From Oscillospiraceae bacterium (GTDB lineage: Bacteria > Bacillota > Clostridia > Oscillospirales > Ruminococcaceae): 64,000 nucleotides of DNA. The position numbers and the translations under genes are program-made. Below the pieces are notes generated by a model, which was not told where the DNA came from, made no database searches, and saw nothing but the letters and a program-made list of their open reading frames with translations. The DNA lies in assembly GCA_030153485.1 (NCBI GenBank), contig JAGUQX010000007.1:62001-126000 (forward strand). The letters are read 5' to 3'. Positions 35,866 through 44,933 of the stretch are shown here, piece after piece (the stretch's first letter is position 1; each line of letters starts with the position of its first letter).

Positions 35866-35896
35866 ATGAAACTAGTTTCAACTAGTTTCATTTTTT
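35866..35896 (+). terminator. Terminator after yabR
   Basis: Stem of 12 pairs (35866-35877 with 35880-35891), 2-base loop and six T after it. Confidence 0.85.
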
Positions 35897-35964
35897 ATTC
35901 CCCTTTTATATATAAAAAAATTATGATATAATCATAATAATTAATTTTATTAGGTTGGTATAAT

Positions 35965-38307
35965 ATGATAAACGATAATATTAAAAAACATATTCTTGAC
36001 AAGATATATAGTAAGATGAATGAAAAACAGAGAGAAGCTATATATAAAACAAATGGACCGACACTTATTTTAGCGGGTGCAGGTAGCGGAAAAACAACTG
36101 TTATTGTAAATAAAATATCTTTTATGATTAATTTTGGAGATTGTTATTATAGTGGAAATGCTTTGTCTGAAAATGATTCTCAAATATTATCCAATTATAA
36201 TGAAGGGGATAATATTTTAGAGATATCTAATTTAATTTCTTTTAATAAAATAAAACCTTGGAATATACTAACTATAACATTTACAAATAAGGCATCAAAA
36301 GAGCTTAAAGAAAGAATATCTTCTATGCTTGGGGAAGATATTGCAAAAGATATTAACTGTGGAACTTTTCACTCTATATGTATCCGTATATTAAGAAGAG
36401 AAATTTCTCGTATAGGTTTTACAAGTAATTTTACGATTTATGATACAGATGATAGTATTAGAGTGATAAAAGATTGTTATCTTGAACTAAATTTAAATGA
36501 AAAAATGTTTCCTTTTAGAGCTATGTTGACAAATATTGGAAAAATCAAAGATAGGATACTATCTCCAGAAGAATATAAAAAAGAAGTTGGAGATGATTAT
36601 AAAAACCAAGTTTTATATAATGTATATTCTTTATATCAGACTAAGCTTAAAAGGTCTAATGCAGTGGATTTTGATGATATAATTTATTTAACTGTAAGGT
36701 TATTTTTAGATTTTGATGATGTTTTATCATATTATCAAGATAGATATAAATATGTATTAGTAGATGAATATCAGGACACAAATAACTCACAGTATATGCT
36801 TATAAGTCTTATCTCCAAAAAAAATAAAAATATTTGCGTAGTAGGAGATGATGATCAAAGTATATATAAATTTAGAGGAGCTACAATAGAGAACATACTT
36901 ATGTTTGAAAAACAATTTGATAATTGTTTTGTAGTTAGATTAGAGCAAAATTATAGATCTACACAAAATATACTTAATGCAGCAAATAGAGTTATCGATA
37001 ATAATACTTTGCGAAAAGGAAAAAATCTTTGGACAAATAATGATGAAGGCGAAAAAATATATCTATATTCTGCTGATGATGAACAAAAAGAGTCTGAATA
37101 TATAGCGGGAAATATAGTTGAATTTATTAAATCTGGTGGCAAATATAGTGATAATATAGTTTTATATAGAATAAATGCACAATCTGCAACAATTGAAAGA
37201 TGTTTTGTACGCTTAGGAATTCCTTATAAAATTATTGGCGGGACAAAGTTTTTTGAAAGAAAAGAAATAAAAGATATTGTTTCTTATTTAAGTGTTGTAA
37301 ATAACTATAATGATAGCGTGCGCCTAAAAAGAATTATCAACGAACCTAAAAGAGGTATCGGAGATTCTACTGTTAAACTTATAGAAAAAATATCTGAAAT
37401 AGAAGATAAAAGTATGTTTGAGATAATAGACAATTGTGATCAGTATGAAGAACTATATAAAAAGAAGAATTCTATAATAAAATTTAAAAATATTATTACT
37501 GATATTTCTAGACAGTTAGAAATAGAAGGTTTATCTAACGTAATAGATATTATATTAGATAAAAGTGATTATTTATTATTTTTAAAAAGTCAGGGAAAAG
37601 AAGCGATACCAAGAATAGAGAATATCAATGAATTAAAAACAAATATTCAAAAGTATATGGAGGAAAATCCTGATGGAACTTTATCAGGTTTTTTAGAAGA
37701 AATTTCTTTATATACTGATCTAAATAACTTAAATCAATCAGAAGATAGTGTTATATTAATGACAGTTCATTCTGCAAAAGGATTAGAGTTTAATAATGTT
37801 TTTATAGCTGGTATGGAAGAAGGAATATTCCCTGGATATAGATCTATAAATGATCCTGTAGAGCTAGAAGAAGAAAGAAGACTAGCTTATGTAGCTTTTA
37901 CTCGAGCTAAGAAAAAATTATATATAACAACAGCAAGATATAGAATGATATTTGGTAGTATTAGTAGAAATAAAATTTCTAGATTTGCAGAAGAAATACC
38001 ATTAAACTTAGTTGATTATAAAGATGATAAAGTTTATTATAATAAAAATGATAAAGATAATAAAAAGCCTGTGTATAAAAAACATGATTTAAGCGAGGCT
38101 CAAAATGCTATTGCTGGAATAAGTTTAGAGCGTCAAAAAATTGCTATTGATTATATTGTTGGGGATAATATTATTCATAGTATTTTTGGTTTAGGTCGTA
38201 TTATTTCTATGAAACCTATGGGAAATGACACTTTATTAGAAATAAATTTTGAGGGTATAGGTAATAAAAAAATTATGGCTAATTTTGCAAAAGTAAAAAA
38301 AGCATAG
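35965..38307 (+). CDS. pcrA: UvrD/PcrA-type ATP-dependent DNA helicase
   Basis: 780 residues, superfamily 1A. Walker A G-A-G-S-G-K-T-T at about 39, L-T-I-T-F-T-N-K-A motif Ia, D-E-Y-Q-D-T motif II at about 268, G-D-D-D-Q-S-I-Y-K-F-R-G motif III, L-E-Q-N-Y-R-S-T motif IV, V-H-S-A-K-G-L-E-F motif V, and Y-V-A-F-T-R-A motif VI. A C-terminal Tudor-like module (G-D-x-I-x-H-x-x-F-G-x-G) of the kind that binds RNA polymerase or UvrB. About 40 extra residues sit between Walker A and motif Ia. Separate transcription unit. Confidence 0.94.
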   Translation: MINDNIKKHILDKIYSKMNEKQREAIYKTNGPTLILAGAGSGKTTVIVNKISFMINFGDCYYSGNALSENDSQILSNYNEGDNILEISNLISFNKIKPWNILTITFTNKASKELKERISSMLGEDIAKDINCGTFHSICIRILRREISRIGFTSNFTIYDTDDSIRVIKDCYLELNLNEKMFPFRAMLTNIGKIKDRILSPEEYKKEVGDDYKNQVLYNVYSLYQTKLKRSNAVDFDDIIYLTVRLFLDFDDVLSYYQDRYKYVLVDEYQDTNNSQYMLISLISKKNKNICVVGDDDQSIYKFRGATIENILMFEKQFDNCFVVRLEQNYRSTQNILNAANRVIDNNTLRKGKNLWTNNDEGEKIYLYSADDEQKESEYIAGNIVEFIKSGGKYSDNIVLYRINAQSATIERCFVRLGIPYKIIGGTKFFERKEIKDIVSYLSVVNNYNDSVRLKRIINEPKRGIGDSTVKLIEKISEIEDKSMFEIIDNCDQYEELYKKKNSIIKFKNIITDISRQLEIEGLSNVIDIILDKSDYLLFLKSQGKEAIPRIENINELKTNIQKYMEENPDGTLSGFLEEISLYTDLNNLNQSEDSVILMTVHSAKGLEFNNVFIAGMEEGIFPGYRSINDPVELEEERRLAYVAFTRAKKKLYITTARYRMIFGSISRNKISRFAEEIPLNLVDYKDDKVYYNKNDKDNKKPVYKKHDLSEAQNAIAGISLERQKIAIDYIVGDNIIHSIFGLGRIISMKPMGNDTLLEINFEGIGNKKIMANFAKVKKA

Positions 38308-38326
38308 TTTTTTTAAAAAATCATAC

Positions 38327-38352
38327 ACATTTATATATTTTCTTCATAATAT
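38327..38352 (+). promoter_or_regulatory. Sigma-K-like promoter for the cysteine-rich gene at 38395
   Basis: AC, 16 bases, CATAATAT, with the -10 ending 42 bases before the ATG. Fits the AC-N16/17-CATANNNT pattern. An overlapping sigma-E-like reading (GCATAGT then CATACACA, 13 bases apart at 38302-38329) is also possible. Weak evidence on its own. Confidence 0.33.
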
Positions 38353-38394
38353 GTAATAAGGCGATTTGCTTTATTACTATTTAGGAGGATATAT

Positions 38395-39228
38395 ATGTCT
38401 TATAAAAATTTTACTAATCAACAAGATGCAACATCAGATTGTTTTAGAGAAGCTGTTTGTATAGATGCGGATAGAATTTATGATTCTTGTTCTGATAAAG
38501 AATGTTTAGAAGATCTAAGAGTTTATTTTACAGAGTCAGATCAAACTACAATAATAGATATTGCTACAAACATCAAATCTAAATCAGCAACTGTATTACA
38601 TGTTTTCACAGATATCGAAAGGATTCCATTTAACAATGGTTTTTATTCTGTCGATATGACATACTATTTTTTAATCACTGTTTGTGCTTATTTAGGAAAC
38701 TGTACATCCGCTACAACTGTTTATGGTTTAGCGACTTTTTGTAAAAAAGTTATACTATATGGAAGCGAAGGAAGAGTTAAATCGTTTAATTCTAATATTC
38801 CTTGTGTAGCTCCAGAGCCATCTGGTGGATTATGTTTTGAAAAAATAAATACACCAAATGCAAATGTACAAGTTGTAGATCCAATTGTTTTATCAACTTG
38901 TTTTAGAGATCAAAAATGTGTGTGTGAAGATTCTATCATATGTATACCAGATTGTATATCTTCGCAATTTGAAGGGGATTTTCAATTTACAGCTGGTTTA
39001 AAAAATATATATGTTACATTAGGTATATTTACTATAGTTAGCCTTCAAAGAAATGTTCAAATGATGATACCTGTGTATGATTTTTGTGTTCCTGATAAAG
39101 ATTGTAGTGGTGGATGTAATGATGATCCTTGTGAGTTATTTAAAAAAATAAAATTTCCTATTGATGAATTTTTTCCACCAAGAATAGAAGATGAAGAATG
39201 TGAAAAACTTCCTGATTCTCAAGGATAA
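38395..39228 (+). CDS. Cysteine-rich protein of unknown function, possible spore-layer protein
   Basis: 277 residues with no signal peptide or membrane segment and about 19 Cys. I do not recognise a named domain. The N-terminal F-R-E-A-V-C-I-D-A-D-R-I-Y-D-S-C and C-L-E-D-L-R-V-Y-F-T segments look conserved and resemble an uncharacterised clostridial family; the middle is predicted beta-rich (V-L-H-V-F-T-D-I-E, F-Y-S-V-D-M-T-Y-Y-F), and the C-terminal third has Cys pairs in an acidic context (K-D-C-S-G-G-C-N-D-D-P-C). Strong AGGAGG box. A sigma-K/E-like promoter upstream and the Cys content suggest a spore surface role; this is inference. Single-gene unit. Confidence 0.7.
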   Translation: MSYKNFTNQQDATSDCFREAVCIDADRIYDSCSDKECLEDLRVYFTESDQTTIIDIATNIKSKSATVLHVFTDIERIPFNNGFYSVDMTYYFLITVCAYLGNCTSATTVYGLATFCKKVILYGSEGRVKSFNSNIPCVAPEPSGGLCFEKINTPNANVQVVDPIVLSTCFRDQKCVCEDSIICIPDCISSQFEGDFQFTAGLKNIYVTLGIFTIVSLQRNVQMMIPVYDFCVPDKDCSGGCNDDPCELFKKIKFPIDEFFPPRIEDEECEKLPDSQG

Positions 39229-39230
39229 TA

Positions 39231-39276
39231 TATAAATATTTTATTAGAAGGATTTCCTTCTAATAAAATATTTATA
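39231..39276. terminator. Hairpin between the cysteine-rich gene and the dTMP kinase gene
   Basis: 21-base arms (39231-39251, 39256-39276) with a 4-base loop. The core is AGAAGG/CCTTCT. No T-run follows, though the right arm itself is A/T rich, so termination may be partial. Confidence 0.6.
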
Positions 39277-39295
39277 ACTATGGAGGACAAGGTGT

Positions 39296-39946
39296 ATGAA
39301 TGGTAAACTTATAGTTATAGATGGAATTGATGGATGTGGAAAAACAACCCAAACAAATCTACTCTATGAATATTTAAAAATCAATTATCCTTTTAAGCTA
39401 ATATCTTTTCCAAATTATGAAAATAAATCATCGTCACTTGTTAAAATGTATTTAGATGGAGAAATTAATAAAAATCCATCTGAGATAAATCCATTTGCAG
39501 CATCTTCTTTTTATTCTGCTGACAGATATATATCTTATATGATAGATTGGAAAAAAGATTATGATAATGGAATAAATATTATTTCTGCTAGATATGTTAG
39601 TTCTAATGCAATACATCAAACACCAAAATTAAATTCTATCTATTGGGATAAATATTTAGATTGGCTATATGATTATGAATATAATAAATTACTTCTTCCA
39701 AAGCCAGATTTAACAATATTTTTAAGCATGTCTAAAGCCGTATCTAATAAGCTTATCGAAAAAAGAAATATAAAAAAAGACATACATGAGAGCGACAAAA
39801 ATTATATAGATAAATGTTATGAATCTTATAATTATATTTGTAAAAAGCATAATTATAAGATTATTAATTGTTGTGATGGGATAAATCCATTAACAAAAGA
39901 AAAAATTTTTGATAAAATATTAAAAGAAATTCAAGGAGTGCTTTAG
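39296..39946 (+). CDS. tmk: Thymidylate kinase-like protein
   Basis: 216 residues. P-loop G-I-D-G-C-G-K-T-T-Q at about 9-18, F-P-N-Y for the nucleotide-base region, F-Y-S-A-D-R-Y-I-S at about 75-83, R-Y-V-S-S-N-A-I-H-Q at about 102-111, and a short lid segment. Expected to phosphorylate dTMP to dTDP. Odd point: the residue before R-Y-V-S-S-N is Ala, where dTMP kinases usually have the Asp of the D-R-Y/H motif, so it may be a paralogue with another substrate. A further tmk may exist outside the window. ATG follows GGAGGACAAGG. Confidence 0.78.
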   Translation: MNGKLIVIDGIDGCGKTTQTNLLYEYLKINYPFKLISFPNYENKSSSLVKMYLDGEINKNPSEINPFAASSFYSADRYISYMIDWKKDYDNGINIISARYVSSNAIHQTPKLNSIYWDKYLDWLYDYEYNKLLLPKPDLTIFLSMSKAVSNKLIEKRNIKKDIHESDKNYIDKCYESYNYICKKHNYKIINCCDGINPLTKEKIFDKILKEIQGVL

Positions 39947-39951
39947 TATAT

Positions 39952-40845
39952 ATGCTAGAATTTAGAAATCTTATAATAGAAGATAAAGAGTGGGTAAATA
40001 TTTGTTTGAAAAAATCAAATTTTCAAGCAAATGAATATAGTTTTTCAAATAATTATATTTGGAGTTCTGTAAGTAATATAAAAATTGCTAAATTTGATAA
40101 TTTTTGCATATTGATGTATACTGTCGACAAGGTTTATTTTTTATTTCCATCAGGATTTGGTGATTATTCAAAATTATTTAAATCTTTAGAAGAATATTGT
40201 ATTTATAATAATATAGATTTAAATATTGATGGTATAACAGATCAAACAAAAGACATACTAATTAATATTTTTAAAGATAGACTAGCTATTTTTGAAGACA
40301 GAGATAAGTTTGATTATATATATCTTTCAGATGATTTAATTAATCTAAAAGGAAAAAAATATCATAGTAAAAGAAATCATATCAATAGATTTAAAGAAAA
40401 AGAATGGACATTTGAAAAAGTTTCTGATAAAAATATCCAAGAATGTTTAGATATGAATAAAGATTGGATAGAATTAAATGCAGATGAAAATGATGATGAT
40501 TTTAAAGATAAAATGAAAGAACATATTGTCGTGAATACTGCTATAAAAAACTGTCAAATTTTAGGATTGATAGGTGGAATTTTAAGACAAGAAAATAAAA
40601 TAGTTGGTATGTCTTTTGGAAGAGAGTTAAACGATAATACTTTTCATGTTTTAATAGAAAAAGCATATTATAATATTCAAGGTTCATACCCAACTATTAA
40701 TAGGGAATTTATATATAATTTTGCAAAAGATTATATATATGTAAATAGAGAAGAAGATATGGGCTTGGAGGGTTTAAGAAAATCAAAATTATCATATAAT
40801 CCTGTATATCTTTTGAAAAAATATAAAGGATATATAAAGGTGTAA
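39952..40845 (+). CDS. DUF2156 (phosphatidylglycerol lysyltransferase-like domain) protein
   Basis: 297 residues, soluble, a double-GNAT-type fold. Segments Y-H-S-K-R-N-H-I-N-R-F and the late G-S-Y-P-T-I-N-R-E-F with E-E-D-M-G-L-E-G-L-R-K-S-K and Y-N-P-V are typical of DUF2156 proteins, whose fold is that of the catalytic domain of MprF aminoacyl-lipid synthases but which lack the membrane part. Substrate unknown. Starts 5 bases after the kinase gene and stops 1 base before the GNAT gene, so the three are coupled. Confidence 0.87.
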   Translation: MLEFRNLIIEDKEWVNICLKKSNFQANEYSFSNNYIWSSVSNIKIAKFDNFCILMYTVDKVYFLFPSGFGDYSKLFKSLEEYCIYNNIDLNIDGITDQTKDILINIFKDRLAIFEDRDKFDYIYLSDDLINLKGKKYHSKRNHINRFKEKEWTFEKVSDKNIQECLDMNKDWIELNADENDDDFKDKMKEHIVVNTAIKNCQILGLIGGILRQENKIVGMSFGRELNDNTFHVLIEKAYYNIQGSYPTINREFIYNFAKDYIYVNREEDMGLEGLRKSKLSYNPVYLLKKYKGYIKV

Positions 40846-40846
40846 A

Positions 40847-41752
40847 ATGATAGATAGTATTTGTAATCCTAATTATAATGATATTGAACAAATAAAAAAA
40901 CTTCTTTTTATTTGTTTTCAAGATGATTTAGAAGATGGTAAAACATCAGAAAATATGGATTTAAACTATATAAATTTTTATATAGATAATCTTTTTGAGT
41001 ATAAAAATTGTTTTATATATAAAAGAAATAATGATATAATTTCTACACTTTTTTCTATTCCAACCGAGATTTATATAGAACATAAAAAATATAAAGCTAG
41101 TTATATATATGCTGCTTGTACTTTGCCAGAATATAGATCAAAAGGCATTATGAAAAATCTTATAAATTATATTTGGGAATATGATAAAAATAGAAATTAC
41201 GATTTTTCTATTCTTGTTCCAGGCGAAAAAAGTTTATTTGATTATTATTCAAAACTAGGTTATAAAATTTTTTCTTCTTATTGTAGAGAAACCTTAAATT
41301 TACATGATAATATCAATTTAGAATTAAAAGATATAAATATTGAAAAAATTGATAATTGGCATGAATTTTTATATTTTAGAAATATTTATCTTAAAAAAAA
41401 TTTTAATATTTATGCTAAATTTGAAAATTTTTTTTATAATTATGTTTATAAAGAAATTTCTTTCACTAATGGCGTTATATATAAATTTAGCATATTGGGT
41501 GAGTATAAATTTTTTGTTTTATTTTCATCTAATGATGATTCAGAAAAAATGTATATCAAGGAAACAAATATTACATTAGACGAATTTGATATTTATGGTT
41601 ATACAATATTAAGATATTTTAATATTGAAAAAATATCTATAAATATTCCTTGTAATATTGGTGAGGAAAATTCATTTTCAATGTATAAAAAAATTGGAGA
41701 TATTGATATATCTTTAAAAGGTAAGACTTATTTCAATTTTGTTCTGGATTAA
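40847..41752 (+). CDS. GNAT-family N-acetyltransferase
   Basis: 301 residues. N-terminal GNAT domain: A-C-T-L-P-E-Y-R-S-K-G-I-M-K-N-L at about 90-105 is the acetyl-CoA pyrophosphate loop (Q/R-x-x-G-x-G/A with a Lys-Gly-Ile variant). The C-terminal half is rich in Phe, Tyr and Asn without clear motif, like the Eis-type two-domain acetyltransferases. ATG 40847 after AAAGGTG, 1 base after the DUF2156 stop. Acceptor unknown. The region after its stop shows signs of gene decay. Confidence 0.82.
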   Translation: MIDSICNPNYNDIEQIKKLLFICFQDDLEDGKTSENMDLNYINFYIDNLFEYKNCFIYKRNNDIISTLFSIPTEIYIEHKKYKASYIYAACTLPEYRSKGIMKNLINYIWEYDKNRNYDFSILVPGEKSLFDYYSKLGYKIFSSYCRETLNLHDNINLELKDINIEKIDNWHEFLYFRNIYLKKNFNIYAKFENFFYNYVYKEISFTNGVIYKFSILGEYKFFVLFSSNDDSEKMYIKETNITLDEFDIYGYTILRYFNIEKISINIPCNIGEENSFSMYKKIGDIDISLKGKTYFNFVLD

Positions 41753-41791
41753 AATTCTTGTGACTAATTACTTGTTTTAGTAAAAAAATTA

Positions 41792-41992
41792 ATGTTAGAT
41801 AATAAAATAGCAATATGTTATCCATCTTTTTCAAAGTATTTAGATAAATTAAAAATCGATTTGTATTTAGTTATTAATTTTTAAAAGATATAATAATATG
41901 TACAACTATTGGATTTACTTTTGACATTATAAAAAGATTAATTGACGTTGATGCTATAGAAAAATTAAAGGCGGATATTATATGGAAAAAAT
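41792..41992 (+). pseudogene. Possible decayed gene fragment in two frames
   Basis: Between the GNAT gene and the cyclo-ligase lie about 230 bases with two protein-like stretches in different frames: one of 30 residues from ATG 41792 (M-L-D-N-K-I-A-I-C-Y-P-S-F...) ending at 41884, and one of about 34 residues (I-C-T-T-I-G-F-T-F-D-I-I-K-R-L) ending at the TAG at 41990-41992. Neither has a ribosome binding site. This could be one short gene broken by a frameshift, but I do not recognise the family, and it may simply be intergenic DNA. Confidence 0.3.
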
Positions 41993-42563
41993 AGATATAA
42001 GAAAAATCAAGACAGAGTTGCGTAATCAATTTAAAGATAGAAGAAGAAAAATGCCGTATATTAATAAAGCGGAAAAAGATTTTTTTATATTTAATAGAAT
42101 TATATCTACAAAGGAATTTATCAATTCAGATCTTGTATTAACTTTTGTTTCTACCGATATTGAAGTTAATACAAGATCTATAATTAATTATGCCCTTAAT
42201 CAGGGTAAAAAAGTTGGTGTTCCTAAATGTTTTCCAGATTCTCACATGGAGTTTTATTATATAAATTCCATAGATGAATTATCTCCTGGATGTTTTTCTG
42301 TTTTAGAGCCTAATATAAATGATAATAATATGGTATTAGATTTTTCTTCCTCAGTGTGTGTTGTCCCAGGATTGGGCTTTGATATGGAGGGATATAGGCT
42401 TGGATATGGAAAAGGATATTATGATAGATATCTTTCAAGATATACTAATAATATGATTGGAATTTGTTATGCATCTTGTTTAAAAAGCACACTACCTCAT
42501 GGTAGATATGATAGAAAGATAAATATTTTAATTACAGATAAATTTACAAAAAGATTTAGTTAG
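41982..42563 (+). CDS. 5-formyltetrahydrofolate cyclo-ligase
   Basis: 193 residues. ATP-dependent conversion of 5-formyl-THF to 5,10-methenyl-THF. N-terminal K-T-E-L-R-N-Q-F-K-D-R-R-R, and the diagnostic P-G-L-G-F-D-M-E-G-Y-R-L-G-Y-G-K-G-Y-Y-D-R-Y segment (nucleotide and folate site) at about 130-150. ATG after AAAGGCGG. Forms a likely unit with mltG (22 bases on) and the U32 gene. Confidence 0.93.
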   Translation: MEKIDIRKIKTELRNQFKDRRRKMPYINKAEKDFFIFNRIISTKEFINSDLVLTFVSTDIEVNTRSIINYALNQGKKVGVPKCFPDSHMEFYYINSIDELSPGCFSVLEPNINDNNMVLDFSSSVCVVPGLGFDMEGYRLGYGKGYYDRYLSRYTNNMIGICYASCLKSTLPHGRYDRKINILITDKFTKRFS

Positions 42564-42585
42564 ATTATATTACTGGAGGTTTATA

Positions 42586-43647
42586 TTGAGTTATAATATG
42601 AAAAAAAATAAAGTATATAAAAGAATTTTTTGTATAGCGATAATGTTAATTATTTCTATACTAATAGCTATAGGAACATTATTTATAGCGAAAGATGTAG
42701 TTGGACTTAGAGGTAATTCTGAAGAAAAGAAAATAATAATTCCAAAAAATTCATCTGCAAAAAATATTGCTAATATCTTATATGAAAATGATATTATTGA
42801 TAGCTCTATTTTATTTTTAATATATTCTGGTATAACAAATTCGTATAAAGAGTATAAATATGGACAATATTCTTTAAATAGTGATATGCCATATGATATA
42901 ATCAGCGATATTATTAAAAATCCATCTAAAAATACAGAAGATTTATCTGTAACTTTTCCAGAGGGAATTACATTGGATAAGTATGGTGAAATTTTAGAAA
43001 ATAATAATATTATAACAAAAAATGAATTTATAGAAGAAGTAGAAAAAATTGATATATATAATGAGTTTAAAAATCAAATTATAAAGAATGAATTAATTTT
43101 TTATAAAATGGAAGGCTATGCATTTCCTGATACGTATAATTTTTTTCCTGGAGAATCTAGTAAATCGGTTGTTAATAAAATATTTATAAAATTTAAAAAT
43201 ATAATAACAGTTGACATCTTAAAAAGAATAGAAGAATTAGATATGAGATTAGATGAGATTATAACACTTGCGTCTATTATACAAAATGAGGCTGGAGATA
43301 AAAGCGAGATGAAAAAAGTTTCATCAGTTTTTCATAATAGGATAAATAATAAATCAGTTTTTCCTAAGCTTCAGTCTGATCCAACCAAAAAATATGTAAG
43401 AGAAACTATATCTAAGAGTATAATAGATACAAGTGATAACATAAAAAATGCATACGATACTTATAAGAGTGAGGGATTTCCGCCAGGACCAATTTCAAAT
43501 CCGGGATTAGATGCAATAATGGCAGCTATTTATCCGGATGAAACGCCTTACTATTATTTTTGTAGCAATCTTAAGACACGAGAATTTTTTTATGCAATTA
43601 CTTTGGATGAACAAGAAAAAAATTTAATTAAAGCTGGATTACGTTAA
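42586..43647 (+). CDS. mltG: Endolytic murein transglycosylase MltG
   Basis: 353 residues, TTG start 6 bases after GGAGG. One N-terminal membrane segment (about 15-37), a LysM-like subdomain, then the YceG catalytic domain with I-I-Q-N-E-A-G (catalytic Glu about 235) and the late L-Q-S-D-P-T, G-F-P-P-G-P-I-S-N-P-G. It cuts nascent glycan strands at the membrane and sets their length. mltG followed by a U32 peptidase gene matches yrrL-yrrO in Bacillus. Confidence 0.94.
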   Translation: MSYNMKKNKVYKRIFCIAIMLIISILIAIGTLFIAKDVVGLRGNSEEKKIIIPKNSSAKNIANILYENDIIDSSILFLIYSGITNSYKEYKYGQYSLNSDMPYDIISDIIKNPSKNTEDLSVTFPEGITLDKYGEILENNNIITKNEFIEEVEKIDIYNEFKNQIIKNELIFYKMEGYAFPDTYNFFPGESSKSVVNKIFIKFKNIITVDILKRIEELDMRLDEIITLASIIQNEAGDKSEMKKVSSVFHNRINNKSVFPKLQSDPTKKYVRETISKSIIDTSDNIKNAYDTYKSEGFPPGPISNPGLDAIMAAIYPDETPYYYFCSNLKTREFFYAITLDEQEKNLIKAGLR

Positions 43648-43668
43648 ACTATAGGAGATGAATTTATA

Positions 43669-44892
43669 TTGAAAAATAAATTGGAAGTATTATCGCCTGT
43701 TGGAGATTTGGAGAGGCTATATGCTGCCATACAATATGGAGCAGATGCTATTTATTTAGGTGGAACAGATTTTGGAATGAGAACCTCTACTAACAATTTT
43801 ACGTTTGATGAAATGAAAAAAGGTGTAGATTTTGCTCATTCAAATAATGTAGAGGTATATCTAACATGTAATACAATCCCAACAAATGAGGAAATGGATA
43901 TTCTTCCGGAATTTTTAAAAAATGCTGAAAAATCAGGGGTTGATGCATTTATTGTTGCAGATATTGGAACATTGTCTTTGGCTAAAAAACATACACCAAA
44001 TATGGAAATACATATATCTACACAAGCCGGTATTATGAATTATTCTACTGCAAATGCAATGTATGATTTAGGTGCCAATAGGATTGTTTTAGCCAGAGAG
44101 CTATCTTTAGAAGATATAAAAATTATCAGAGATAAAACAAATCCTAATATAGAAATAGAAGCTTTTGTACATGGTGCTATGTGTATGGCATTTTCTGGTA
44201 GATGTTTGATTTCTAATTATATGTTAGGAAGAGATGCAAATAGGGGATCTTGTGCACAGCCTTGTAGATGGGAATATTTTCTTATTGATGGACGAAAACC
44301 AGATATTAGATATCCTATTTTCGAGGATGAAAAGGGAACACATATATTAAATGCTAAAGATCTTTGTATGATAGAATATATTGACAAAATTGCTGATGCT
44401 GGAGTTAGTAGTCTTAAAATAGAAGGAAGAGCAAAATCATCATACTATGTTTCTGTTATTACAAATGCATATAGATTAGCTGTTGATCAATATTATAAAG
44501 ATCCAAAAAATTTTAAGCTGGATAATTGGATATTAGATGAAGTTTTTAAGGTTAGTCATCGTAAATATTCTACTGGATTTTATTTTGGAAAACAAAGTGA
44601 TAGTGAGTATTATGAAAATGGTGGATACTCTAGAAACTATGATATAATAGCAGTTATTAACCAACATAAAGATAATTATTTAGAGTGTACTCAAAAAAAT
44701 AAATTTTCTATAGGGGAAAAAGTTGAAATAATGCAACCAGGTAAAAAACCTATAGAGTTTATTATTCAAAATATTATAGATAAAGATAAAAATCTTTCTA
44801 TTGAGAGCGCCTGCCATGCAACTATGAAAATTAATATACCATTTGATCTAGAAGAGATAATATCAGGCTCTATTATTAGAAGATATAAATAA
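43669..44892 (+). CDS. U32 peptidase-family protein, tRNA U34 hydroxylation type (TrhP/YrrO)
   Basis: 407 residues, TTG start after AGGAGATG. TIM-barrel N-terminus V-L-S-P-V-G-D-L-E-R-L and A-I-Y-L-G-G, the family signature E-A-F-V-H-G-A-M-C-M-A-F-S-G-R-C at about 165-180, and further Cys in N-R-G-S-C-A-Q-P-C-R-W that hold the metal or Fe-S centre. Members YrrN/YrrO (TrhP) make 5-hydroxyuridine at tRNA position 34 rather than cutting proteins. Next to mltG as in Bacillus. Confidence 0.88.
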   Translation: MKNKLEVLSPVGDLERLYAAIQYGADAIYLGGTDFGMRTSTNNFTFDEMKKGVDFAHSNNVEVYLTCNTIPTNEEMDILPEFLKNAEKSGVDAFIVADIGTLSLAKKHTPNMEIHISTQAGIMNYSTANAMYDLGANRIVLARELSLEDIKIIRDKTNPNIEIEAFVHGAMCMAFSGRCLISNYMLGRDANRGSCAQPCRWEYFLIDGRKPDIRYPIFEDEKGTHILNAKDLCMIEYIDKIADAGVSSLKIEGRAKSSYYVSVITNAYRLAVDQYYKDPKNFKLDNWILDEVFKVSHRKYSTGFYFGKQSDSEYYENGGYSRNYDIIAVINQHKDNYLECTQKNKFSIGEKVEIMQPGKKPIEFIIQNIIDKDKNLSIESACHATMKINIPFDLEEIISGSIIRRYK

Positions 44893-44933
44893 AAATAGAT
44901 ACTAAGTATTGTACTTAGTATCTATTTTTATTT
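44887..44933. terminator. Bidirectional terminator between the U32 gene and pepF
   Basis: 22-base perfect arms (44887-44908, 44912-44933), 3-base loop, A-rich and T-rich ends. It contains both stop regions. Confidence 0.88.

Noticed and set aside
35921..35937. 17-base palindrome TTATGATATAATCATAA upstream of pcrA
   Set aside because: It contains the likely -10 TATAAT and is very AT-rich; no LexA-type half-sites are present. It may be chance.
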